In this document: in pieces, positions 33,292 through 40,892 of the stretch
Numbering within the stretch: the first letter of the stretch is position 1
Layout: each line of letters opens with the position of its first letter
DNA from: Streptomyces sp. R302
GTDB taxonomy: Bacteria > Actinomycetota > Actinomycetes > Streptomycetales > Streptomycetaceae
DNA length: 64,000 nt
Assembly: GCF_012927245.1 (NCBI RefSeq)
Contig: NZ_JABBGE010000009.1
Span: 62,001-126,000, forward strand
Direction of reading: 5' to 3'
Made by a program: the position numbers and the translations under genes
The notes under the pieces: generated by a model
The model's input: the letters and a program-made list of their open reading frames with translations, nothing else
Database searches by the model: none
Told to the model about the DNA's origin: nothing

Positions 33292-34406
33292 CGGACTTCC
33301 GGGACGAGGCGCTCGCCGCCTTCGCCGGGCTCTTCGGGCCGCCGCCCGAGGGGCCCGCGATCCCCGTCGACTGGGCCGCCGTCGAGGAGTGGATCGGACT
33401 GCGGCTGCCCGCCGACTACAAGGCGATCGCCACCCTCTACGGCCCCGTCCTCCTCGGCGAGCGGTTCTGGATCCATACGCCGTACGCCGACGCGCACGGC
33501 CTCTTCGACTACGGCCGCTTCGTCCAGGAGTACCGCCGCACGGCGCCCGGCGTCCTCCCCTTCGGCGAGACGCGCACCTCCGGCACCCTCTTCTGGGACA
33601 CCAGCGCCTCCGACGACCCCGACGCCTGGCCCGTGGTCCTCCACGACCCGCACGAGAAGGACAAGGGCCGCGACCCCTGGCGCCGCCCCGGCACCACCCT
33701 GCTGCCCGCCCTCGCGCTCCTCGTCGACGAGGGCCTGCCCCGGACCCTCGCCCGCAGCGCCCGCGCCGAGGACGCCACCGGGCCATGGGTCCCGCCGCCG
33801 CGCCGCCCGGAGCCGACGGCCGCGCAGCGCGCCGCGTTCGCGAGCGGCGGCACCGGACTCGACACCCTCCTCGCCGCCGTCCCGCCGCCCCCGGAGCCGT
33901 ACCTCGGCCCGCGCGGCTGGGAGTGGACGTACGACCAGCTCGGCACCGAACTCCCCGGCGACTACGTCCGCCTGATGGAGGCGTACGGCGGCGGCGTCTG
34001 GTGCGACTGGCTGCGCTTCCCCCTGCCCTGGGGCACCGGGGAGTACGACCTCGCGCCCTGGGCCGAGTGGTACGCCGACACCTACCGCTCCTCGCGCGCC
34101 GACTACCCCGAGTTCCACCCGCTGGCCGTCTGGCCCGAGCCCGGCGGCTTCCTGCCGTTCGCCTCGACCATCGACGGCGACCAGCTCGGCTGGCTCGCCG
34201 AGGGCGACGACCCCGAGACCTGGCCGCTGATCATCGACCCCCGCCACGCGCGCGTGGGCCGGCCGCTCACCGGCACCCTCCCCGGGACGCTCCTCGCCTG
34301 GCTGCGCGGCGAGCTCGCCGTCGAGGGCCTGCCCGCCCTCTTCCATCCGCACGAGGACCCGGTCGAGCAGGTCACGTACGAGCCGCGGACGGCGCCCCGG
34401 GCCTGA
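33288..34406 (+). CDS. SMI1/KNR4 (SUKH) family protein with two SUKH-like modules
   Basis: A 372-residue protein. Two related modules are visible, at about residues 5-150 (WAAVEEWIGLRLPADYKAIATLYGPVLLG, FLPFGET-type) and 200-350 (WEWTYDQLGTELPGDYVRLMEAYGGGVW, FLPFASTIDGDQLGWL). SUKH proteins act as immunity factors against nuclease or contact-dependent toxins, or as cell-wall regulators in yeast. No toxin gene is adjacent, although a type VII-like cluster follows 40 bases further on the opposite strand. GTG 33288 overlaps the nitrilase stop. Confidence 0.8.
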   Translation: MTDFRDEALAAFAGLFGPPPEGPAIPVDWAAVEEWIGLRLPADYKAIATLYGPVLLGERFWIHTPYADAHGLFDYGRFVQEYRRTAPGVLPFGETRTSGTLFWDTSASDDPDAWPVVLHDPHEKDKGRDPWRRPGTTLLPALALLVDEGLPRTLARSARAEDATGPWVPPPRRPEPTAAQRAAFASGGTGLDTLLAAVPPPPEPYLGPRGWEWTYDQLGTELPGDYVRLMEAYGGGVWCDWLRFPLPWGTGEYDLAPWAEWYADTYRSSRADYPEFHPLAVWPEPGGFLPFASTIDGDQLGWLAEGDDPETWPLIIDPRHARVGRPLTGTLPGTLLAWLRGELAVEGLPALFHPHEDPVEQVTYEPRTAPRA

Positions 34407-34442
34407 GACCCGGGGCTTCCCCGCCCCCGCCCCCGCCCCTGC

Positions 34443-35255
34443 TCAGGAGGCGAGTTCGGCGGCGTCCGGGAGGAGGTCCGTCAGGGACTGCCACAGCCGC
34501 TTCGGCGTCACCCGGCGCAGCCGGAAGGCGCTCTCCGGCGTCACCGAACCCTCGGCGACCGGCTCGGCCGGCAGCTCGCGCTGCCAGTAGCCCAGCGGCC
34601 CGCAGTCCCAGGCCGCCACGATCCGCGCCACGACACCCCGCTCGCCCTCCGGGCCGCCCTGCCACGCGGCCGTGACGCGCCACTGGGAGCGCAGCTCGAC
34701 GATCAGGTCGGCCAGCGGGGCGGCCGGTCCGCCCGCCGCCTCCAGGGCCGCCGCCACCAGCGCCCGCTCGTCCGCGCCCGGTGTCGACGCTGCCTTCTCC
34801 AGGGCCGCCAGGCCCGCCTCCAGGACCCCGATCGTCGTCTCCACGACCGCCTCGTCCGCCGGCGCGCCGCCGGACTGGCGGAGCGCGACGAGGTCGGCGA
34901 GCGTCCACACCACCGTGCGCGGCTCCACGAGCCGGTAGACGGCCTCCGCCTCGCCCGGCCAGCTCTCGTGGCAGACGACGTGCTCCTCGCCGATGAGGAG
35001 CCCGTGGAGCAGGGTGCCCTGGCGGCCGCCGGCCTCCAGGGAGACGATCACGTTCGGCTGGACGACGGTCTTCATGACGGGCAGCAGCAGGGCGGACAGT
35101 TCCCCGGCCGCGTTGATCAGCCCGGCCTCCCGCAGCGCCGCCCGCGCGCCCTCCAGGGCCTCCGGGACCGGCTGCCCGGTCGCCATCTGGGCCAGCACGA
35201 ACACATGGTCGTCACTGAGACGGAAACGGGACCGGGTCACATCGAAGGAAGGCAT
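34443..35255 (-). CDS. Uncharacterised protein, possibly EspG-like type VII secretion chaperone
   Basis: A 270-residue soluble protein, no signal peptide. The overall layout (RLSDDHVFVLAQMATGQPVPEAL at the start, AAGLINAAGELSALLLP, a central helical region, and a C-terminal ESAFRLRRVTPKRLWQSLTDLLP) loosely resembles EspG-family chaperones of type VII secretion, which bind substrate pairs; this resemblance is weak and unproven. It is the last gene of a four-gene minus-strand cluster whose second gene has a WXG-like motif. Start ATG 35255 is preceded by an unusual simple repeat (35261-35310) rather than a clear ribosome-binding site. Confidence 0.55.
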   Translation of the reverse strand: MPSFDVTRSRFRLSDDHVFVLAQMATGQPVPEALEGARAALREAGLINAAGELSALLLPVMKTVVQPNVIVSLEAGGRQGTLLHGLLIGEEHVVCHESWPGEAEAVYRLVEPRTVVWTLADLVALRQSGGAPADEAVVETTIGVLEAGLAALEKAASTPGADERALVAAALEAAGGPAAPLADLIVELRSQWRVTAAWQGGPEGERGVVARIVAAWDCGPLGYWQRELPAEPVAEGSVTPESAFRLRRVTPKRLWQSLTDLLPDAAELAS

Positions 35256-35260
35256 CTATG

Positions 35261-35336
35261 CGCTCACTCGCTCACTCGCTCGGAAGGTCGGAAGGTCGGA
35301 AGGTCGGAAGAGAAGGGGGTGCGGAACGGGGGGGGG
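35261..35336. repeat. Short tandem repeats and a 9-base G run in the leader
   Basis: The sequence contains 8-base CACTCGCT-type repeats (35265-35280), three exact GGAAGGTC copies (35282-35305) and a run of nine G at 35328-35336. They lie between the stop of 35338-35949 and the start of 34443-35255. Such tracts are rare in this genome and prone to length change. Confidence 0.85.
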
Positions 35337-35337
35337 A

Positions 35338-35949
35338 TCAGTACTGCGATTCGGCGAACAGGTGCGTCACCCGCGAGATCCCCGCCTTCACGGCGCCGAG
35401 CCGCGTCAGCGCCGACCGGTCCACCCCCGCGAAGATCAGCGCCAGGGACAGGTCGCCGCCCTCCGCGCGGCCGGCGACCTGGACCTGGAGCCGCCGCTTC
35501 TTCCCGCGGCCGGACTCGCGGACGGTGACGGTGACGCCGGGGTCCTCGTCGTCCGGCAGGCGGGTGAGGACGTAGCCGCGCTTGTCGAGGGCGGAGAGCC
35601 GGTAGTCGTCGCCCGCGAACCGCAGGTGCAGGGCGCGCTGGCCGGCGGTGAAGCCCGCGCGGTTGCGGGACAGGGGGACGATCCGGTCGCCGACGCGGAG
35701 GGTGGACCGGTTGAGGGTGGGCAGCTTCACGACGTCGGTGTGGATCCCGCGCGCCTCGAAGGAGGCCGTGGGGAGCAGGCCGCCGCGCAGCTCGGAGACG
35801 ACGGCCGCCTCCGCGTTGCTCCGGGGCAGCGGGGCGGTGAGGACGATCTCGCCGAACTCCCGTGAGCTCCCCTTGAAGCCGGCCCGGTGGTCGTGCCGGC
35901 CCCCCTCCTGCCAGCGCCGCAGCTCGAAGGGGGTGACGTCGGTGTGCAT
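35338..35949 (-). CDS. Uncharacterised protein of the type VII-like cluster
   Basis: A 203-residue protein of unknown family, without signal peptide or membrane helices. It is predicted to be mostly beta-strand, with basic stretches (RESGRGKKRRLQVQV) and a C-terminal GVDRSALTRLGAVKAGISRVTHLFAES. It lies 46 bases downstream of the WXG-motif gene on the same strand, so it is likely co-expressed and may be an immunity, adaptor or chaperone component. ATG 35949. Confidence 0.55.
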   Translation of the reverse strand: MHTDVTPFELRRWQEGGRHDHRAGFKGSSREFGEIVLTAPLPRSNAEAAVVSELRGGLLPTASFEARGIHTDVVKLPTLNRSTLRVGDRIVPLSRNRAGFTAGQRALHLRFAGDDYRLSALDKRGYVLTRLPDDEDPGVTVTVRESGRGKKRRLQVQVAGRAEGGDLSLALIFAGVDRSALTRLGAVKAGISRVTHLFAESQY

Positions 35950-35995
35950 GATCCCTGTGTACCTCTCGGTCGAAGTCCGGCCGACGGCCGGGTGC

Positions 35996-37453
35996 TCAGT
36001 CGAACGGGTTCAGCGCGCTGCCCAGCTTCTTCGCGCCGTCCTTGATCCCTTCGCCGATGTCGGACGCCTTGTCGCCGACCCACTCGCCGGCGTCCTCCAG
36101 GCCCTTGCCGATGGCCTCGTGGTTGTCCCAGATGAGGGCCGCGCCGTAGGCCACGCCCGTACCGATGGCGAGGCCGAGGGTGACCGGCGTCGGGGCGACG
36201 GTCAGCGCCGTCATGGACGCGCTGAAGGCCGTGCCGGTCAGGTCCGAGGCGAACTTCGCCGGGTCCGCCTTGATCATGTCGGTGTCGTACGTGGCGAGGT
36301 TGGCCACGCCGTAGGCGGTGGCCGCGACGCCGCCGACGACGCCGGCGCCGCGCAGCCAGCCGGCCGCCTTCGCCGCGTTGGCGAGGCCGCCGTTCTGGGC
36401 GACCTTGAGCAGGTTGGCCTCGGCGGCCGTCGGCATGAAGAACGAGCCGTTCCGCATGAACCCGCCCCACATGGCGGCCTCGTCGGAGCCGGTGAGGGCG
36501 GTGGCGAGGCCCGGCGGGATCTTGCTGAGCAGGCTGCCGGGCGCGGCGCCCGCGAGCCGCATGTTGAAGTGCTTGGAGAGGAAGGTGCCGGGCGCGGTCG
36601 GGTGCACGAACGGCGGCCGGAGCGCCTTGGACAGCTTGTACGAGTACAGGCCGGCGGCCGTCAGCGCGCCGGTGAACGCGCCCGCTGTGATCGCGCCGTT
36701 GGTGAACTTGGTCACCAGCTCGGCGAGTTGCGGGTTGCCGGTGAGCCGGGTGAGGCCCTCCTTCTGGAGCCGCTTGATGTAGTCGTCGAGCGTCTCGCTG
36801 TCCTTCATCTCCAGCCAGGCGAGGTCCATCCGGTCGGCCTTGGCCTTGTCGTCGGCCGCGGCGACCTTGTCCGCACCGCCGTTGAAGCCGGTCCCGAGCG
36901 TCTCGTCGTTCTTGCCGCCGCCGCTGTCCTTCACCACGGCCTCCAGGTCCTTCTTCAGGTCCTGGTCGGCGAGGTCGAAGGCCTTCACACAGCTGTCGAG
37001 CTGCTCGTCCCAGGCGGTCTCCGCTGCCCGGATGCTCTTGGCGTAGTCCGGGTCGTGCATGACGGCCTGCTTCTCACCGGGGGTGAGCCGCTCGTGGTCG
37101 TAGGCGACCCGGCCCTCCTCGGAGACCTTCATGCCGGCCTTCACGGCGTCGGCACGGGCCGACTCCAGCTGCTTCTTCAACTCGACGAACTGCTGGTGCC
37201 CGTTGCGGAGCAGCGTCGCGGTGGCCTTCGCCTGGGTCTGCGCGGCCTGGTACTCGTACCGGGTCGCGGAGAAGTTGGTCCGCGCGGCGTTGGCGCTCAG
37301 GCCCATCCAGGCCGGCGAGTCGGGCAGCACCTGCACGCTGTCCCGGTAGCGCACCTCGACCCGGTGCAGCTCCTTCGCCATCTCGTCCCACTTGTCGGCG
37401 GCGGCGGAGAGCTTGCCGAGGTCGGTGGTCATGATCTCGGAGTAGGTCAGCAC
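35996..37453 (-). CDS. WXG-motif protein with hydrophobic core, putative type VII secretion substrate
   Basis: A 485-residue protein. The first ~100 residues are a helical hairpin of the WXG100 type: KLSAAADKWDEMAKELHRV, then SPAWMGLSANAARTNF (W-M-G turn at ~48-51) and QAQTQAKATATLLRNGHQQF. A charged middle region follows, then a hydrophobic stretch (residues ~250-430, several Gly/Ala-rich helices such as GVVGGVAATAYGVANLA and PTPVTLGLAIGTGVAYGAALIW) and a short polar tail. No known toxin motif is recognised. Such WXG-fused long proteins are exported by ESX-type systems, but no EccC or other machinery gene is in the window. It starts 13 bases after the upstream gene. Confidence 0.65.
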   Translation of the reverse strand: MLTYSEIMTTDLGKLSAAADKWDEMAKELHRVEVRYRDSVQVLPDSPAWMGLSANAARTNFSATRYEYQAAQTQAKATATLLRNGHQQFVELKKQLESARADAVKAGMKVSEEGRVAYDHERLTPGEKQAVMHDPDYAKSIRAAETAWDEQLDSCVKAFDLADQDLKKDLEAVVKDSGGGKNDETLGTGFNGGADKVAAADDKAKADRMDLAWLEMKDSETLDDYIKRLQKEGLTRLTGNPQLAELVTKFTNGAITAGAFTGALTAAGLYSYKLSKALRPPFVHPTAPGTFLSKHFNMRLAGAAPGSLLSKIPPGLATALTGSDEAAMWGGFMRNGSFFMPTAAEANLLKVAQNGGLANAAKAAGWLRGAGVVGGVAATAYGVANLATYDTDMIKADPAKFASDLTGTAFSASMTALTVAPTPVTLGLAIGTGVAYGAALIWDNHEAIGKGLEDAGEWVGDKASDIGEGIKDGAKKLGSALNPFD

Positions 37454-37466
37454 GACGGCACCCTTC

Positions 37467-37895
37467 TCAGTAGCCGGAGATGGAGGAGATCGGCCGCACG
37501 CCCGCGAGCTGCGAGCGGACGGCCACGTCCTGGCCGTTGAGCGTGGTGATGGTGCCGCGCAGCGCGCCCTTCTCGTGCGCGAGGCGCCCGAGCAGCGCCT
37601 TGACCTGGTTGTTCCAGGTGGTGTCGACCGTCTTCAGGCCGGCGGCGACGGACCAGCCGCCGAAGGTGGAGATCGCCGTGGTGGTGGCCTCGTCGGCCCA
37701 CTTGGCGGCCTTGCCCGTGTTGGGCTCCAGCTCGGTCTCGATGGTGTTCGCCGCCGCCCGCTTCTTCTCCGGCGCGGTCCGCAGGTCCGGGGCGCCGCCA
37801 CCGACGATCCCCCGGCCGCCGGTGCCGTCGTCCAGCCCGTTCAGGCGCATGGACCCGGTGGCCCCAAGGCCGGCAGTTTCCTCGTCAAAACCCAT
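37467..37895 (-). CDS. Small helical protein, putative EsxA-like partner of the WXG-motif protein
   Basis: A 142-residue protein encoded immediately upstream (13 bases) of the WXG-motif gene. After a Gly-rich start, residues ~50-135 form a predicted helical hairpin (AANTIETELEPNTGKAAKWADEA, then WNNQVKALLGRLAHEKGALRGTI) of WXG100-like size, but without a strict WXG turn. The pairing mirrors esx gene pairs. ATG 37895 is chosen; upstream in-frame sequence looks non-coding. An imperfect inverted repeat (GTTTCC ... GGAAAC, 37950-37974) lies in its promoter region. Confidence 0.5.
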   Translation of the reverse strand: MGFDEETAGLGATGSMRLNGLDDGTGGRGIVGGGAPDLRTAPEKKRAAANTIETELEPNTGKAAKWADEATTTAISTFGGWSVAAGLKTVDTTWNNQVKALLGRLAHEKGALRGTITTLNGQDVAVRSQLAGVRPISSISGY

Positions 37896-38026
37896 CTCGC
37901 GGAGCCCCCATGGCGGTACGACGACATCACTTTGCAGATGCACCCGTATGTTTCCCGGTCCGAGCGCCGGAAACAAGCCACGTTGGCCAGAGCCTTACAG
38001 GACCCGCCGGTCTCCGTCCCCTCCGG

Positions 38027-38515
38027 CTACTCCCCTCCCCGCTCGGCCATCCGGATCACGCACACCGCCACCGCGATGAGCAGGGACGCGTCCGCGTCCT
38101 CGCGGACGACGTCCACCGCGTAGGTGTCCCGGACGCGGAGCCAGCGGCGGGAGATGTGGGCGAGGAGTTCGCCCTCGTACTCGACGGCGAACTCCCGGTC
38201 CAGGATCCGGCCGCTGACGTCCAGCTCGGTGCCGTCGACGAGCGTCACGCGGTAGTGGTTGCGCAGCAGCGAGAGCCGCTTGCGGCGGATGGTCGCCAGC
38301 GGCTGCTCGTCCCGCTCGATCGTCATCGCGTCGCGCAGGCTCAGGAGCTTCTGCCGCAGCGTGACGAGCACCCGCCCGTCACGGTCCTTCAGCTCCAGGG
38401 TGTCGCGCAGCCGCAGGGCCTTGCCGTCGACGAGGAAGGCGTGCCGGCCGTCCTCGTCCTCGATCCAGTAGTCGTCGCCGAGCGCGAAGATCTTGTCTCG
38501 TACCAGGTATTTCAT
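38027..38515 (-). CDS. LURP-one-related/tubby C-terminal-like (DUF567) protein
   Basis: A 162-residue protein starting MKYLVRDKIFALGDDYWIEDEDG. Alternating strands of the pattern HAFLVDGKALRLRDTLELKDRDGRVLVTLRQKLLSLRDAMTI match the LURP-one-related beta-barrel family, related to phospholipid scramblases. Its bacterial role is unknown, possibly at the membrane. ATG 38515 is 21 bases from a perfect parS palindrome. Confidence 0.85.
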   Translation of the reverse strand: MKYLVRDKIFALGDDYWIEDEDGRHAFLVDGKALRLRDTLELKDRDGRVLVTLRQKLLSLRDAMTIERDEQPLATIRRKRLSLLRNHYRVTLVDGTELDVSGRILDREFAVEYEGELLAHISRRWLRVRDTYAVDVVREDADASLLIAVAVCVIRMAERGGE

Positions 38516-38536
38516 GCGGAATGTCTCCCCTCTTGC

Positions 38537-38552
38537 TGTTTCACGTGAAACA
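38537..38552. promoter_or_regulatory. parS, perfect 16-bp consensus
   Basis: TGTTTCACGTGAAACA is the full consensus and is flanked by GC on both sides, forming a 20-base perfect palindrome (38535-38554). It lies between the LURP-one-like gene and the DUF4239-type gene. Confidence 0.95.
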
Positions 38553-38558
38553 GCGCGA

Positions 38559-39308
38559 TCACACGAAGTAGCGGGTGAAGGCCTCGGGACCGGTGCCGAG
38601 CGTCTCCCCGAACGGCTCGTCGAGCTGATGGACCAGCAGCGCGGTGAAGGCGATGAAACCGGCGAGGCCCATCACCATCACCACATGGGTGCGGGTGTGA
38701 TGGATGCCGAAGATGAACATGAAGGCGAGGGTCAGGACACCGCCGATGATCAGCCCGGCCCACAGCACCGGCGACAGCCGTTCCTGCGCGGCCGCCTCCC
38801 GGCTGCGCCGGGCGTCGTCCACGTTGCCGAGCTGGGCGAGGACCTCCTGCGCGGCGATCTGCTGCGAGACGGTGGCGGTGTCGCCGACCTCGCCGGCCCG
38901 CCGGAGTTGTTCGAGCAGCCGCCAGCCGGAGGCGTCGAGCTGCTGCCGGGCGGCCATCATCGGCCACTCGACGTCGACGACGTGGTCGGCGTACGTCCGC
39001 GCCGCCTCCCGCAGCGGCTCGCGCCGGTCGTCGGGGAGCGCGTCGGCGAGCAGATACATCTGGTGCAGGGCGCTCGCCTCGGCCTGGACGTGGTCGGAGG
39101 CGGAGGTCCGGGTGTCCCAGACGGAGACCAGGCAGAGGCCGAGAACGATGGCGTAGAGGACCGAGACCATCATGGCGATGTACTCGGCGACGTCCTCGCG
39201 CGGCTCCTCGCTCTCGGGGGTGGGGAAGAGCCGCGTCTTGACGATGACGGCGAGCGCGCCGAGCAGGGCGACGCCGCCGACGACGACGAGCGTTTCGAGC
39301 AGGGCCAC
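38559..39308 (-). CDS. DUF4239-type membrane protein
   Basis: A 249-residue integral membrane protein: two N-terminal helices (LLETLVVVGGVALLGALAVIV and IAMMVSVLYAIVLGLCLVSVW), a central soluble helical region (residues ~70-175) and two C-terminal helices (VLWAGLIIGGVLTLAFMFIFGI and VVMVMGLAGFIAFTALLV). This bestrophin-like layout with HQLDEPF near the end matches the DUF4239 family as recalled. The function is unknown. GTG 39308. It follows the secreted protein gene by 3 bases and is probably co-transcribed. Confidence 0.78.
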   Translation of the reverse strand: MALLETLVVVGGVALLGALAVIVKTRLFPTPESEEPREDVAEYIAMMVSVLYAIVLGLCLVSVWDTRTSASDHVQAEASALHQMYLLADALPDDRREPLREAARTYADHVVDVEWPMMAARQQLDASGWRLLEQLRRAGEVGDTATVSQQIAAQEVLAQLGNVDDARRSREAAAQERLSPVLWAGLIIGGVLTLAFMFIFGIHHTRTHVVMVMGLAGFIAFTALLVHQLDEPFGETLGTGPEAFTRYFV

Positions 39309-39311
39309 GGG

Positions 39312-40727
39312 TCAGGTCCTCCGGTTCCCCAGGAGTGCGGCGGCGAGGGCCGCCGGCACCAGGATCAGCAGCAGCATCACGACCACCCCCATCTCGTCCG
39401 CCTCCCGCCCCCGCCGCCGCAACCTCCCGAGAAACCCCTCGCCGTCGAGCGTCGCGGTCCGCCGGGCGGCGGTATCGGGCGGGGTACGCCCGCCGGTCGA
39501 TGCCTCGCCGGTGCCGCCTGTCTCGCTGGTACCGCCTGTGCCGCCTGTGCCGCCTGTGTCTCCTGTCGCGCCGGGTTCCTCTGGTGCGGCCGGTGCGGCC
39601 GGTGCGGCCGGGGGCGGCTCCACCAGCCCCGCCCCCGCACCCGCACCGGCACCTTCCCCTTCTCCGGCCACGGCGGCTCCGAGGCCTGCGGCCTCGTCGA
39701 GACCGGGGAGGGCGTCGGTCCCGGGCGGGCCGATGGGCAGGACGTCGGTCAGCGGAGGCACGGGCGCGACGGCGGCACCCCCAGGCGCACCGGGCGCACC
39801 AGGCGCACCAGATACCCCGCGTGCCCCAGGCGCACCAGACGGACCAGCCACAGCCGCCCCCTCCCGTACCGGCTCCGGCTCCGGCCTCGGCACCGTGAAG
39901 GAGGCGCCGGAGCGGGCGGTGAGCAGGGGTGCGGCGAGGCGCCGCCCGTCGGGGGCGTAGGTGGCGACCCGGTCGGTGCCGGTGGCGAGGCCGGTGCTGC
40001 GGTGGACGCCCGGCGGGCGGCGCACGGTCGCCGTACAGCGCGCGGAGGCGCCGGGGGCGAGCCGGAGCGGGCCCGCGCCGCAGTCGACACCGCGCCCGGC
40101 GAGCCCGAGCCCGGGATCGGTGACGCGCACGTCGTACAGGGGCCGGTTCCCGCGGTTGGCGACGGTGTACGTGACGGTGGCCGCGCCCTTCGTCGCGGGC
40201 GCGGCGAGGCGCACCCGCTCGCCGAGGACGAGGGACCCGAGGACGCCGGCGTACCCGCCGCGGGCGGTCGCGGTGGCGGCGAGCCCGAGCGATGGGATCC
40301 GGCCCTCGGCGCGGACGGTGGCGGTGCGGGTGCCGGGGAGGGCGCGGAAGCGGGCGGCGCACTCCATGGAGGTGAGCCCGACGAGGGTCCGGCGCGGGCA
40401 GCGCACGGTGACCCCTTCGGGGTTCCCGGGATCGTGCACCCGCACCCCGTGCAGATCGGCGCCGCCCCGGTTCACCAGCCGGTACCGCTTCACCACCTCG
40501 CTCCCGGCCCGTACGGGTGTCGGCCGTTCCCCGCCGTCCCCGCGCCCGTTGACGGTGACGGTGAGCCGCAGCGCCCTGTCGCCCGCGCCGCCCGCCGCCG
40601 CCGGGGCCCCGGCGGCGAGGACGAGGCAGGGCAGGACGAGCACCCCGGCGAGGATCCCGGCGCCGGCCCGGACGGCCCGTCTCCCCCGGATGCGCGAGTA
40701 GTCGGATGATCTGCCCGCATGCGTCAT
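39312..40727 (-). CDS. Secreted DUF11-like repeat protein with collagen-like and Gly/Thr segments and C-terminal anchor
   Basis: A 471-residue exported protein of unknown function. A signal peptide (residues ~15-45, RAGAGILAGVLVLPCLVLAAGAPAAA) is followed by two immunoglobulin-like DUF11-type modules (YRLVNRGGADLHGVRVHDPG, YTVANRGNRPLYDVRVTDPG). Next comes a low-complexity part with eight consecutive Gly-X-Y triplets (GPSGAPGARGVSGAPGAPG) and GTGGT repeats, and a C-terminal membrane helix (MGVVVMLLLILVPAALAAALL) ending NRRT. It looks like a wall-spanning surface protein. ATG 40727 is the best start. Confidence 0.7.
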   Translation of the reverse strand: MTHAGRSSDYSRIRGRRAVRAGAGILAGVLVLPCLVLAAGAPAAAGGAGDRALRLTVTVNGRGDGGERPTPVRAGSEVVKRYRLVNRGGADLHGVRVHDPGNPEGVTVRCPRRTLVGLTSMECAARFRALPGTRTATVRAEGRIPSLGLAATATARGGYAGVLGSLVLGERVRLAAPATKGAATVTYTVANRGNRPLYDVRVTDPGLGLAGRGVDCGAGPLRLAPGASARCTATVRRPPGVHRSTGLATGTDRVATYAPDGRRLAAPLLTARSGASFTVPRPEPEPVREGAAVAGPSGAPGARGVSGAPGAPGAPGGAAVAPVPPLTDVLPIGPPGTDALPGLDEAAGLGAAVAGEGEGAGAGAGAGLVEPPPAAPAAPAAPEEPGATGDTGGTGGTGGTSETGGTGEASTGGRTPPDTAARRTATLDGEGFLGRLRRRGREADEMGVVVMLLLILVPAALAAALLGNRRT

Positions 40728-40892
40728 GCGTCCATGCCAACGCCCGCCGCGTCCCTCCCTCACCCCGGGACACGCCCGCACCCCCCACTCGGCCCCACCG
40801 ATCCACTCGTACGCGCGTACGCCCGTCCGCGTGTACGCCCTTATGTTCGGGCCCTTCGCGGCCCGTTCACAGGCGGATGGCAAGCTTGAAGG

